A stretch of 64,000 bases of DNA from Streptomyces sp. NRRL F-2664. Its GTDB lineage: Bacteria > Actinomycetota > Actinomycetes > Streptomycetales > Streptomycetaceae. The notes under the pieces were generated by a model. The model was not told the origin of the DNA, made no database searches, and was given only the letters and a program-made list of their open reading frames with translations. The stretch lies in contig NZ_JOFX01000013.1 of the NCBI RefSeq assembly GCF_000719345.1, positions 1 through 64,000 of the forward strand, read 5' to 3'. How positions within the stretch are numbered: the stretch's first letter is position 1; each line of letters starts with the position of its first letter. Position numbers and translations under genes: made by a program. This document shows, piece by piece, positions 25,502-34,193 of the stretch.

Positions 25502-26404
25502 TCAGAAGCCGCCCACCGCCTCCCGGACCACGTCCGGGGCGTTGGTGATGATCCCGTCCACGCCCATCTCCTGCACCTTGCGGGCCGTCGCGGCGTCGTC
25601 CACGATCCAGGTGTCCACCTCCATCGCCCTGCCGTGAGCCCCGAGCAGGCCGTGCACCGCCGCGACCCAGTCCGCCGAGATGGTGGTGTGCCACGGGTTG
25701 ATCCGGTCGGTGAACTCCGCGTACCGCGGCAGGTCCGCCACCGGCGGGGTGCCGAGGAAGGCCGTCACCAGGTCGGGGCGCAGCCCGTGCACCCTGCGCA
25801 CGCAGTCGGCGCTGAAGCTCTGCACCACCAGGCGGCGCGCGACATGGCGCGCGTCGAGCCAGCCCGCCTCGCCCAGCACCTTCAGGGTCTGCTCCTCGAT
25901 CCCGGGGTAGAGCTCCGGCTTCTTGATCTCCAGCAGCAGCCGCTGGCGGTTGCGCTGCACCCGGTCCAGGTACTGCCGCAGGGTCGGTACGGAGGCGCCC
26001 GCGTACTCCTCGCCGAACCAGCTGCCCGCGTCCAGCCGGGCGATCTCGGCCGCCGTGAAGTCCTTGACCCTCCAGGGCCCGCGGTCGGGGAAGAGCTGCT
26101 CGACGTCCGTGGTCCGGGCCAGGGTGTCGTCGTGGATCACGACCAGCTCGCCGTCCTTGGTGCGCTGGACGTCGTTCTCGACCCAGTCGAAGCCCAGGCG
26201 CATCGCCAGGTCGACCGCCGCGAGGGTGTTCTCCGGGGCGTACGCCGAAGCCCCCCGGTGGGCGTACACGACCGGACCCCCGAGGTCCAGCGGTCCGGCG
26301 GCGGGTCCGGGGCCGGTGGCGGCGTACGACGCCGTCCCGCCCAGCAGGGTGAGGGCCAGGCCCAGGAAGGCGGCGGCGGCCGCGGCGGCGGGTCGGACGT
26401 ACAT
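25502..26404 (-). CDS. Exported glycerophosphodiester phosphodiesterase
   Basis: 300 aa. Signal peptide (Ala/Leu core to about residue 28, SYAAT region). The GDPD catalytic pattern follows: HRG at 49-51, PENT at 57-60, ENDVQ with metal-binding Glu76/Asp78, and the second catalytic His91 in VVIHDDTLARTT. The C-terminal half forms the expected TIM barrel (ILEIKKPE, VVQSFSADCVRRVH, WIVDDAATARKV, GIITNAPDVV). It hydrolyses glycerophosphodiesters, releasing glycerol-3-phosphate outside the membrane, probably for phosphate or lipid recycling. The 245 bp up to uvrB holds no gene. Confidence 0.94.
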   Translation of the reverse strand: MYVRPAAAAAAAFLGLALTLLGGTASYAATGPGPAAGPLDLGGPVVYAHRGASAYAPENTLAAVDLAMRLGFDWVENDVQRTKDGELVVIHDDTLARTTDVEQLFPDRGPWRVKDFTAAEIARLDAGSWFGEEYAGASVPTLRQYLDRVQRNRQRLLLEIKKPELYPGIEEQTLKVLGEAGWLDARHVARRLVVQSFSADCVRRVHGLRPDLVTAFLGTPPVADLPRYAEFTDRINPWHTTISADWVAAVHGLLGAHGRAMEVDTWIVDDAATARKVQEMGVDGIITNAPDVVREAVGGF

Positions 26405-26637
26405 GTGCGTTCTCCTCGGGTCGTGAGCCCTGTTCCTGCGTCAGAGGGGTGCGGACCGGCAGACGTTGTGGCGATGCACTTCACCGCGATCATGGGGTTG
26501 AAGATCACAGAGCCGCCACCGAACTGCGTCAAACGGACCAGAACGGATGACGTCGCTCGGCGCCGCACCCGGACCTGCCGGGCGCCCGCGAGGGGGCCGT
26601 GGACCGCTGGGGGGACGTGAGTGTCGGTGGAGGGTCG

Positions 26638-26650
26638 TACGGTGGAGTCA
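26638..26650 (+). promoter_or_regulatory. uvrB -10 element, possible leaderless start
   Basis: TACGGT (26638-26643) ends 6 nt before the uvrB ATG at 26650. Confidence 0.45.
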
Positions 26651-28818
26651 TGCGGCCCGTATCGAAGATCGAACGCACGGTGGCGCCTTTCGAGGTCGTC
26701 AGCCCCTACCAGCCCAGCGGCGACCAGCCGGCGGCCATCGCCGAGCTGGAGAAGCGCATCCGTGCAGGTGAGAAGGATGTCGTCCTGCTGGGTGCGACCG
26801 GCACCGGCAAGTCGGCGACCACCGCCTGGATGATCGAGAAGCTCCAGCGCCCCACCCTGGTCATGGCGCCGAACAAGACGCTGGCCGCCCAGCTGGCGAA
26901 CGAGTTCCGGGAGCTCCTGCCGAACAACGCCGTCGAGTACTTCGTCTCGTACTACGACTACTACCAGCCCGAGGCCTACGTGCCGCAGTCGGACACGTAC
27001 ATCGAGAAGGACTCCTCGATCAACGAGGAGGTGGAGCGGCTGCGCCACTCCGCCACCAACTCGCTGCTGACCCGGCGGGACGTGGTCGTCGTCGCCTCCG
27101 TGTCCTGCATCTACGGCCTCGGCACCCCGCAGGAGTACGTCGACCGGATGGTCGCCCTGAAGGTGGGCGAGGAGATCGACCGGGACCAGCTGCTGCGCCG
27201 CTTCGTCGACATCCAGTACACGCGCAACGACGTGGCCTTCACCCGCGGCACCTTCCGGGTGCGCGGCGACACCATCGAGATCTTCCCGGTCTATGAGGAA
27301 CTGGCCGTCCGCATCGAGATGTTCGGCGACGAGATCGAGGCGCTGTCGACCCTGCACCCGCTGACCGGCGAGGTCATCAGCGAGGACCGCGAGCTGTACG
27401 TCTTCCCCGCCAGCCACTACGTCGCCGGCCCGGAGCGCATGGAGAAGGCGATCGCCGGCATCGAGGCCGAGCTGGTCGAGCGCCTCGCCGAGCTGGAGAA
27501 GCAGGGCAAGATGCTGGAGGCGCAGCGCCTGCGCATGCGCACCACCTACGACCTGGAGATGATGCGGCAGATCGGCTCCTGCTCCGGCATCGAGAACTAC
27601 TCGCTGCACATGGACGGCCGCGAGCGGGGCTCGGCACCCCACACCCTCATCGACTACTTCCCGGAGGACTTCCTCCTGGTCATCGACGAGTCGCATGTCA
27701 CCGTGCCCCAGATCGGCGCCATGTACGAGGGCGACGCCTCCCGCAAGCGGACCCTCGTGGACCACGGCTTCCGGCTGCCCTCCGCCCTCGACAACCGCCC
27801 GCTGAAGTGGGAGGAGTTCCAGGAGCGCATCGGCCAGACCGTCTACCTGTCGGCGACCCCGGGCAAGTACGAGCTCTCGCGCGGCGACGGCTTCGTCGAG
27901 CAGATCATCCGCCCCACCGGCCTCATCGACCCCCAGGTCGTGGTCAAGCCCACCGAGGGCCAGATCGACGACCTCGTGCACGAGATCCGCGCGCGGGTCG
28001 AGAAGGACGAGCGGGTGCTGGTCACCACCCTCACCAAGAAGATGGCCGAGGACCTCACGGACTACTTCCTGGAGCTCGGCATCCAGGTCCGCTACCTGCA
28101 CAGCGACGTCGACACGCTGCGCCGCATCGAGCTGCTGCGCGAGCTGCGGGCCGGCGAGTACGACGTCCTGGTCGGCATCAACCTGCTCCGCGAGGGCCTC
28201 GACCTGCCCGAGGTGTCCCTGGTGGCGATCCTCGACGCCGACAAGGAGGGCTTCCTGCGCTCGGGCACCTCCCTGATCCAGACCATCGGCCGCGCCGCGC
28301 GCAACGTGTCCGGCCAGGTCCACATGTACGCGGACAAGGTCACGCCCGGCATGGAGAAGGCCATCGAGGAGACCAACCGGCGCCGCGAGAAGCAGATCGC
28401 CTACAACACCGCGAACGGCATCGACCCGCAGCCGCTCCGCAAGAAGATCAACGACATCGTCGCCACCATCGCCCGCGAGGAACTGGACACCGAGCAGCTC
28501 CTCGGCACCGGATACCGGCAGACGAAGGACGGCAAGGGGGCCAAGGCGCCGGTGCCGGCCCTCGGGGCCCACGCCCCGGCGGGCGCCGGCAGGGCCGCCA
28601 AGGCGGGCAAGGGTGCGAAAGCGGCCAAGGGGGCCACGGGCGCCGCGGTCCTCACCGACCGTCCGGCCGCCGAACTGGCCTCGATCATCGAGCAGATGAC
28701 CGAGCGCATGCGCGCCGCCGCGGCGGAGCTCCAGTTCGAGGTGGCGGCCCGGATCCGGGACGAGGTCGGCGAGCTGAAGAAGGAGCTCCGGCAGATGAAG
28801 GAAGCGGGCCTCGCCTGA
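26650..28818 (+). CDS. uvrB: Excinuclease ABC subunit B
   Basis: 722 aa. The damage-verification helicase-fold subunit of nucleotide excision repair. Walker A GATGTGKS (48-55), beta-hairpin region [12 protein letters not shown] (about 98-110), DESH motif II, helicase domain with QTIGRAARN, and a C-terminal UVR motif that binds UvrC. ATG 26650 is chosen; the longer frame back to 26599 lacks support. Between the helicase core and the UVR motif is an Ala/Lys/Gly-rich linker (about 635-680), longer than in E. coli UvrB (673 aa). Unlinked to uvrA (8.9 kb away) and uvrC. Confidence 0.98.
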   Translation: MRPVSKIERTVAPFEVVSPYQPSGDQPAAIAELEKRIRAGEKDVVLLGATGTGKSATTAWMIEKLQRPTLVMAPNKTLAAQLANEFRELLPNNAVEYFVSYYDYYQPEAYVPQSDTYIEKDSSINEEVERLRHSATNSLLTRRDVVVVASVSCIYGLGTPQEYVDRMVALKVGEEIDRDQLLRRFVDIQYTRNDVAFTRGTFRVRGDTIEIFPVYEELAVRIEMFGDEIEALSTLHPLTGEVISEDRELYVFPASHYVAGPERMEKAIAGIEAELVERLAELEKQGKMLEAQRLRMRTTYDLEMMRQIGSCSGIENYSLHMDGRERGSAPHTLIDYFPEDFLLVIDESHVTVPQIGAMYEGDASRKRTLVDHGFRLPSALDNRPLKWEEFQERIGQTVYLSATPGKYELSRGDGFVEQIIRPTGLIDPQVVVKPTEGQIDDLVHEIRARVEKDERVLVTTLTKKMAEDLTDYFLELGIQVRYLHSDVDTLRRIELLRELRAGEYDVLVGINLLREGLDLPEVSLVAILDADKEGFLRSGTSLIQTIGRAARNVSGQVHMYADKVTPGMEKAIEETNRRREKQIAYNTANGIDPQPLRKKINDIVATIAREELDTEQLLGTGYRQTKDGKGAKAPVPALGAHAPAGAGRAAKAGKGAKAAKGATGAAVLTDRPAAELASIIEQMTERMRAAAAELQFEVAARIRDEVGELKKELRQMKEAGLA

Positions 28819-28906
28819 GCCGGGGGCTGTCAGTAGGGTTGGGTCACAGCCGCAGGAACACGCTGCGCACCAGTCAACTGGGGCGGGCTACGGAGAGGGG
28901 ACGCGC

Positions 28907-29485
28907 GTGACGGTCAACATGACCAAGGGTCAGGCCATCAGTCTGCAGAAGTCGGACGGAGGGACGCTGACCGCGGTCCGGATGGGCCTGGGCTGGCAGG
29001 CGGCCAAGCGCCGCGGACTGTTCGGCTCGCGGACGCGGGAGATCGACCTGGACGCGTCGGCGGTACTCTTCGCCGACAAGCAGCCGGTCGACGTGGTCTT
29101 CTTCCGCCACCTGCAGAGCGACGACGGCTCGGTGCGCCACACCGGTGACAACCTCGTCGGCGGCGTCGGCCAGGGCGGGGACGACGAGGCGATCCTCGTC
29201 GACCTCCAGCGGGTGCCGGTCCACATCGACCAGATCGTCTTCACGGTGAACTCCTTCACCGGACAGACGTTCCAGGAGGTGCAGAACGCCTTCTGCCGCA
29301 TCGTCGACGAGACCAACGGCCAGGAGCTGGCCCGCTACACCCTCGACGGCGGCGGCGCGTACACCGCGCAGATCATGGCGAAGGTGTCCCGGGCGGGCGC
29401 CGGCTGGCAGATGACGGCCCTGGGCAACCCGGCCAACGGCCGGACCTTCCAGGACCTGATGCCGGCGATCCTGCCGCATCTGTAG
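28907..29485 (+). CDS. TerD family calcium-binding stress protein
   Basis: 192 aa from GTG 28907 behind GGAGAGGGGA. The TerD beta-sandwich with its two conserved Ca2+-binding segments is clear: DGSVRHTGDNLVGG (residues about 73-86) and GDDEAILVDL (about 91-100), followed by DQIVFTVNSF and a C-terminal strand region. TerD proteins are tied to tellurite, oxidative and envelope stress; the molecular function is still debated. First gene of a TerD/TerD-FtsK/TerC cluster, all on the plus strand. Confidence 0.92.
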   Translation: MTVNMTKGQAISLQKSDGGTLTAVRMGLGWQAAKRRGLFGSRTREIDLDASAVLFADKQPVDVVFFRHLQSDDGSVRHTGDNLVGGVGQGGDDEAILVDLQRVPVHIDQIVFTVNSFTGQTFQEVQNAFCRIVDETNGQELARYTLDGGGAYTAQIMAKVSRAGAGWQMTALGNPANGRTFQDLMPAILPHL

Positions 29486-29495
29486 CAGTACCGAC

Positions 29496-29520
29496 TGCGG
29501 TACCGGAGAGCGGTACCGCA
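29496..29520 (+). terminator. Perfect hairpin between the two TerD genes
   Basis: TGCGGTACCG / CGGTACCGCA, 10-bp stem, 5-nt loop, 11 nt after the first stop. It has no T-run, so it could be an attenuator or a processing/stability element within an operon. Confidence 0.5.
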
Positions 29521-29556
29521 CAGAAGAAGAGACAGGCACGGGGGAGGGGCTGCACG

Positions 29557-31512
29557 ATGACGGCCGAACTGGTCCGGGGGCAGAACCACCCCGTGTCCCA
29601 GAACCGGGTGGAGATCAGGGTCTCGGCGGGTACGCCGGTGCTGGCCCTGGCCTCGCTCGCCGACGAACAGGGCCGGCTGTCCGGCAGCGAGGTCCTGGCC
29701 CACCCCGGCGCCAGGTCCCTGCCCGGCGTGCAGGCTCCGGCGGAACTCGCCGACCGGCACACCTTCGCCGTGGACCTCGGCGCCGTCGCCGCGGACGTCC
29801 ACCGCCTCGGCGTGCTGCTCGTCCTGCCGCCCGGCGGCCCGGTCCGCTTCGGCGCGGTCCCCGCCTCCCACGTGTGCGTGGCCGCCCCCGACGGCGGCGC
29901 CGAGATCGCCGGCTACACCCTGACCGGGCTGGACGCCGAGAGTGCCGTGACCGCCCTGGAGCTGTACCGGCGCCAGGGCGCCTGGAAGGTCCGCGCCGTC
30001 GGCCAGGGCTACGCCGACGGCCTCGGGGCCCTCCTCGCCGACGGCGGGCTGCCCGCGCCGGCCGCCCGGGAGCTGGCCGCCACCGTGCTGGGCGCCGTCG
30101 CCCCGGCGCAGGACACGGACGTGACGCTCGCGACCCTGCCCACCCTCGCCGGCGACGTGGGAGCCCCGCAGCCCCCGGCGCAGACCCCCGCGCCCGCCCC
30201 GACGCCCCCGGAGCCGCTCCCCGTCTCCGGCACCCCGTACGCCGGTACGCCCGGCCCCGCGCCCGCCGGCGACGGCTCCCCGCCCACGATCAGCTACACC
30301 CACCCGCGCCGCCGCCGCACCAGCAGCGAGCCGCCCGAGCCGGCCCCGCGCGCCGCCGCCGCCGAGCCGGGGCAGCCGCCGCGGCCGGTCGCCGGCGACG
30401 CCAGTGGCTGGTCCATGGACGAGCGGCTCTACAACCAGGTCTGGGGCATGTTCGAGGACCTGGCCCGTACCGTCGCCGCCTACCGCAGCGCCGTGGAGTT
30501 CGCCGACTCCCGCATGGACCGCGAACTGGACGACGTCCTCTCCGACCCGCGCCACCGCCTCGGCGGCTCCGGCAACGCCGCCCGCGACACCGCCCGGGCC
30601 CGCCGCGACGAACTGGTCGCCCAGGCCCAGGCCGTCCTCGACCGGGACCTCGTCCAGCTGATCGCCGAGTCGGAGGTCGTCGAGCCCGCGCTGCCGGCCG
30701 CGTACGCCCGCTGGGACAACCCGGTCTGGCACGGCCATCGCACGCCCGAGGAGGGCCCGCTGGCCCTGCGCCTGGGCGACCTGCACCTGGCGGAGCGGCC
30801 CGACCTGCGCATCCCCATGCTGGTCCGGCTCCCGCTGGAGCGCGGGCTGTGGATCGACAACGGCCGCACCGGTTCGGAGGCCGCGATGGCCATGGACACC
30901 GACCGGCTGCGCCGGGCTGCCATGGACATGGCCGTCGCCCACGCGGTGCGGCTGCTCGCCGTCCACCCCGCCGACCGGTTCTCCGTCCACGTCATCGACG
31001 CCGCCGGAGCCGGCGCCGCCGCCCTGGAACCGCTGGTACGGGCCGGGGTGCTGGCCGGGCCGCCCGCCGCCGGCGCGGCGGGGGTCACCCGGACGCTGGC
31101 CGACCTGACCCGGCGCGTGGACCTCGTGCAGATGGCGCTGCGGGCCGGGGCGCCCGAGGACCTGCCTGCGGATGTGGACACGGCCGAGCAGCTGCTCATC
31201 GTGCACGACTTCCCGCACGGCTTCGACGACCGGGCCGTCACCCAGCTGCGCTACCTCGCCGACGAGGGCGCGGCGGTCGGCGTACACCTGCTGATGGTCG
31301 CCGACCGCGACGAGGCCTCCGCCTACGGACCGCTGCTGGATCCGCTGTGGCGCTCCCTGATGCGGCTCTCGCCGGTCCCGGACAACCACCTCGCCGACCC
31401 CTGGGTGCAGCACGCCTGGACCTTCGAGCCGAACCTTCCGCCGCAGGGCAGCAGGGTTCTCGACCAGGTGCTCGACCGGGTGGCGGAGGCCCGGCGCACT
31501 ACCCGTCCGTGA
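29557..31512 (+). CDS. TerD domain fused to an FtsK/HerA-like degenerate ATPase domain
   Basis: 651 aa from ATG 29557 behind GGGGGAGGGG. The N-terminal TerD-like domain (about 1-190) includes HTFAVDLGAVAADVHRLGVLL, but the Ca2+ sites seen in the 28907 gene are largely absent. A Pro/Ala/Arg linker (about 195-285) is followed by a helical segment (about 288-380) and a C-terminal alpha/beta domain (about 400-650). Segments GLWIDNGRTGSEAAMAMD, RFSVHVIDAAGAGAAALEP, LLIVHDFPHGFDDRAV and GVHLLMVADRDE follow the strand order of FtsK/HerA ATPases. The Walker A position reads GRTGSEAA, with no GK[ST], so ATP hydrolysis is doubtful. Probably cytoplasmic and part of a Ter-type stress complex; assignment of the C-terminal domain is inferred. 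Confidence 0.72.
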   Translation: MTAELVRGQNHPVSQNRVEIRVSAGTPVLALASLADEQGRLSGSEVLAHPGARSLPGVQAPAELADRHTFAVDLGAVAADVHRLGVLLVLPPGGPVRFGAVPASHVCVAAPDGGAEIAGYTLTGLDAESAVTALELYRRQGAWKVRAVGQGYADGLGALLADGGLPAPAARELAATVLGAVAPAQDTDVTLATLPTLAGDVGAPQPPAQTPAPAPTPPEPLPVSGTPYAGTPGPAPAGDGSPPTISYTHPRRRRTSSEPPEPAPRAAAAEPGQPPRPVAGDASGWSMDERLYNQVWGMFEDLARTVAAYRSAVEFADSRMDRELDDVLSDPRHRLGGSGNAARDTARARRDELVAQAQAVLDRDLVQLIAESEVVEPALPAAYARWDNPVWHGHRTPEEGPLALRLGDLHLAERPDLRIPMLVRLPLERGLWIDNGRTGSEAAMAMDTDRLRRAAMDMAVAHAVRLLAVHPADRFSVHVIDAAGAGAAALEPLVRAGVLAGPPAAGAAGVTRTLADLTRRVDLVQMALRAGAPEDLPADVDTAEQLLIVHDFPHGFDDRAVTQLRYLADEGAAVGVHLLMVADRDEASAYGPLLDPLWRSLMRLSPVPDNHLADPWVQHAWTFEPNLPPQGSRVLDQVLDRVAEARRTTRP

Positions 31513-31530
31513 CCATCCTTTGGCATTCCC

Positions 31531-31560
31531 TTTACCTTCACCGCCTGTGGCGGGTAAGCT
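31531..31560 (+). promoter_or_regulatory. Candidate promoter of the terC leader
   Basis: TTTACC (31531-31536), 18-bp spacer, TAAGCT (31555-31560). The predicted start near 31566 coincides with the 5' end of the riboswitch-like RNA. Confidence 0.5.
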
Positions 31561-31561
31561 C

Positions 31562-31732
31562 GTCCGTGCGGAGGGGAGTATTCCTGCTTTCCTGCTACGG
31601 CGTACCCGTCAATACGGACCACCAGCGGCACCACGCGCGCGGTCCCGGGGCGTCGGCCCACGGCCACCAGGCCGCCCGGGTGGAAGAGACCTCCGGCAGC
31701 GATGACGCTGACGAAGTGCTGAGCCATCCGCC
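31562..31732 (+). ncRNA. yybP-ykoY-type (Mn2+) riboswitch upstream of terC
   Basis: Three hallmarks of the class occur in order: GGGGAGTA (31573-31580), CGTCAATA (31607-31614; consensus CGTCAACA), and AGACCT (31687-31692). GGAGG (31733-31737) and the terC ATG follow. In characterised members the first and last loops dock to form the metal site, and the class senses Mn2+; TerC-family exporters are among its usual targets. Boundaries are approximate and the helices P1-P3 were not folded by program. Here it would control translation or elongation into terC. Confidence 0.72.
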
Positions 31733-31747
31733 GGAGGCGTGTTCACC

Positions 31748-32731
31748 ATGGAAGTTTCCTGGGCCCTTTGGGTCGCGACCATTGTCGGTCTGTCCCTGCT
31801 CATCGGCGCCGACTTCTTCATCGGCCGCAAACCCCACGACGTGTCGATCAAGGAAGCCGGCACCTGGACGGTCGTCTGGATCGTCCTGGCCGCGCTCTTC
31901 GGCCTCGGCCTGTGGTTCTTCGGCACCCCGCAGGCGTCGCAGGAGTTCTTCGCGGGCTTCATCACCGAGAAGTCCCTGAGCGTCGACAACCTCTTCGTCT
32001 TCGTGCTGATCATGGCGAAGTTCGCGGTGCCCTCCCACCTCCAGCAGCGCGTCCTCCTCATCGGCGTGCTGATCGCGCTCGTCCTGCGCGCGGTCTTCAT
32101 CGCGGCCGGCGCCGCGATCATCGCCAGCTTCAGCTGGGTCTTCTACATCTTCGGCGCCTTCCTCATCTACACCGCGTGGAAGCTCATCCAGGAGGCCCGC
32201 AAGGACGAGGACGAGGAGGAGTTCGAGGAGAACCGCCTCCTGAAGTCCGTCGAGAAGAAGTTCGGCGTCGCCGACCAGTACCACGGCACCAAGCTCTTCA
32301 TCGTCACCAACGGCAAGCGCGTGCTGACGCCGCTGATGGTCGTCATGCTCGCCATCGGCACCACCGACGTGCTGTTCGCGCTGGACTCGATCCCCGCCAT
32401 CTTCGGCCTCACCCAGGACCCGTACATCGTCTTCACGGCCAACGCCTTCGCGCTGATGGGTCTGCGCCAGCTGTACTTCCTGATCGGCGGCCTCCTGGAG
32501 AAGCTGGTCCACCTCAGCTACGGACTGTCGATCATCCTCGGCTTCATCGGCGTCAAGCTGGTGCTGCACGCCCTGCACGAGTCCGGGGTGCACGTCCCGG
32601 AGATCTCGATCCCCGTCTCCCTGGGCGTCATCTGCGGTGTCCTGGTCATCACCACGATCACCAGCCTGATCGCCTCGAAGAAGCAGGCGGCGGCCGAGGC
32701 CGCCGCCCGCCCGGAGAGCATCGACGCCTGA
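31748..32731 (+). CDS. TerC family integral membrane protein (metal homeostasis)
   Basis: 327 aa from ATG 31748, with GGAGG 10 nt upstream; the in-frame GTG at 31739 is less well placed. About eight membrane helices. Family-typical segments are GADFFIGRKPHDVSIKEA, KSLSVDNLFVF (acidic residue in a membrane helix), a cytoplasmic acidic loop of about 45 residues (KDEDEEEFEENRLL), VVMLAIGTTDVLFALDSIPAIFG, and ALMGLRQLYFLIGGLL. TerC/Alx proteins are Mn2+ exporters or help metallate exported proteins. The leader carries a probable Mn2+ riboswitch, supporting a manganese role. Downstream lies a bidirectional terminator. Confidence 0.93.
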   Translation: MEVSWALWVATIVGLSLLIGADFFIGRKPHDVSIKEAGTWTVVWIVLAALFGLGLWFFGTPQASQEFFAGFITEKSLSVDNLFVFVLIMAKFAVPSHLQQRVLLIGVLIALVLRAVFIAAGAAIIASFSWVFYIFGAFLIYTAWKLIQEARKDEDEEEFEENRLLKSVEKKFGVADQYHGTKLFIVTNGKRVLTPLMVVMLAIGTTDVLFALDSIPAIFGLTQDPYIVFTANAFALMGLRQLYFLIGGLLEKLVHLSYGLSIILGFIGVKLVLHALHESGVHVPEISIPVSLGVICGVLVITTITSLIASKKQAAAEAAARPESIDA

Positions 32732-32756
32732 CGGGTGCGCGGATCCGTCCGCGCGT

Positions 32757-34193
32757 CTAGACGGGGGCGGCCGTGGCGGCCGCCCCCGTCTGCGTGTCCG
32801 CGTCCCGTTCACCGCCGGCGCCCGTCCGCTTGCCCACGACCAGCGGGCTCGTCTCCGGCAGCAGGGCGAAGCAGGCCAGGCTCACCAGCGCGATCGCGGT
32901 CAGGTACGCCGCGACGCCCCACGGCGGGCCGGAGCCGTCCGCCAGCGCCGTCGCCACGACGGGGGTCAGTGCCCCGCCCAGCACACCGCCCAGGTTGTAG
33001 CCGACGGCCGCACCCGTGCAGCGGATCCGCGGGGCGTACAGCTCCGGCAGGTACGCGCCCACCACCGCGAACATCGTCACCATGCCCAGCAGCGCCACCG
33101 CGAAGCCCAGCGTCATCAGCAGCGGCTCCGCCGTCCGCAACAGCATGACCAGCGGGAACATCCACACGGCGCTGGCCGCGCACCCGGCCAGGCACAACGG
33201 CCGTCGCCCGTAGCGGTCGCCCAGCACCGCCATCAGCGGGGTCATCAGGCCCTTGAACGCCACGGCCGCCATGATGCAGGCGAGCATCGTCGTACGGCCG
33301 ACCGCCAGGTGCTCGGCGGCGTAGGCGAGGGACCAGGTGGTCACCGCGTAGAAGACGGCGTAGCCGACCGCCAGCGCCCCGCCGGTCAGCAGGAGCAGCC
33401 GCCAGTGGCCCCGGACCACCTCGGCGAGCGGGGCCTCCGCCCGCCGGCCGGTCGCCGTGAGCGCCCGGAACTGCGGGGTCTCCTCCACCGAGCGGCGCAG
33501 CCACAGCCCTGCCAGGGCCAGCAGCCCGGCCGCCCAGAACGGCACGCGCCACCCCCAGGAGGTGAACTGGGCGTCCGTGAGGGAGGCCGACAGGCCCAGC
33601 ATCAGCCCGTTGGCCAGCAGGAACCCGACCGCCGGACCGATCTGCGGGAAGCTCGCCCACAGCCCGCGCCGGCGCTCCGGCGCGTGCTCGGCGGTCAGCA
33701 GCACCGCGCCGCCCCACTCGCCGCCCAGCCCGAGGCCCTGCAGGAAGCGCAGCAGGAGCAGCAGCACCGGAGCGGCGATGCCGATCGTCCCGTACGTCGG
33801 TACGCAGCCCACGGCCACCGTGGCGAGGCCGGTGAGCAGCAGGGAGGCCAGCAGCACCGGGCGCCGGCCGTAGCGGTCGCCGATGTGGCCGAAGACGGCG
33901 GAGCCCAGCGGCCGGGCGAGGAAGCCCACGCCGAAGGTGCCGAAGGCGGCGAGGGTGCCGGCGAGCGGGGAGAAGGACGGGAAGAAGAGCGGCCCCAGGA
34001 CGAGCGCCGCGGCCGTCCCGTAGACGAAGAAGTCGTAGAACTCGATGGCGGTCCCGGCGAGCGCGGCGGTGGCGAGGCGCAGTATGCCGGGCCGGGCCCG
34101 GCCGCCGTCGTCAGCGGCCCGCGGGGCCGGAGCGGGGGTGGCGGCGGGGGCTGTGCTGGACGTCGTCGAGGAGGCTGGTGAAGGCCTCCGCAT
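32757..34193 (-). CDS. MHS-type MFS metabolite:proton symporter
   Basis: 478 aa. The MHS family is recognised from AGTAIEFYDFFVYGTAAALV in helix 1, GFLARPLGSAVFGHIGDRYGRRP (motif A) and LRFLQGLGLGGEWGGA. Later segments include GDRYGRRP in loop 8-9 and VGAYLPELYAPRIRCTGAA. About 12 membrane helices. Family members import dicarboxylates, osmolytes or other small acids; the substrate is unknown. The first usable start (ATG, reverse of 34191-34193) lies 83 nt inside the upstream MBL gene. The N-terminal 35 residues are Ser/Thr/Pro/Ala-rich, and no nearer start exists. This unusual overlap is discussed in the findings. Confidence 0.87.
   Translation of the reverse strand: MRRPSPASSTTSSTAPAATPAPAPRAADDGGRARPGILRLATAALAGTAIEFYDFFVYGTAAALVLGPLFFPSFSPLAGTLAAFGTFGVGFLARPLGSAVFGHIGDRYGRRPVLLASLLLTGLATVAVGCVPTYGTIGIAAPVLLLLLRFLQGLGLGGEWGGAVLLTAEHAPERRRGLWASFPQIGPAVGFLLANGLMLGLSASLTDAQFTSWGWRVPFWAAGLLALAGLWLRRSVEETPQFRALTATGRRAEAPLAEVVRGHWRLLLLTGGALAVGYAVFYAVTTWSLAYAAEHLAVGRTTMLACIMAAVAFKGLMTPLMAVLGDRYGRRPLCLAGCAASAVWMFPLVMLLRTAEPLLMTLGFAVALLGMVTMFAVVGAYLPELYAPRIRCTGAAVGYNLGGVLGGALTPVVATALADGSGPPWGVAAYLTAIALVSLACFALLPETSPLVVGKRTGAGGERDADTQTGAAATAAPV
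32759..32791. terminator. Bidirectional terminator between terC and MFS genes
   Basis: A perfect 15-bp stem (AGACGGGGGCGGCCG / CGGCCGCCCCCGTCT) around a TGG loop. It overlaps the last codons of the convergent MFS gene. Confidence 0.75.

Noticed and set aside
26405..26649. Gene or RNA in the gap between the glycerophosphodiesterase gene and uvrB
   Set aside because: No conserved motif, terminator or RNA signature; only the uvrB -10 element is visible.
28907..32731. Phage-like or tailocin cluster around TerD
   Set aside because: No structural phage genes; TerD and TerC are chromosomal stress genes in many actinobacteria.
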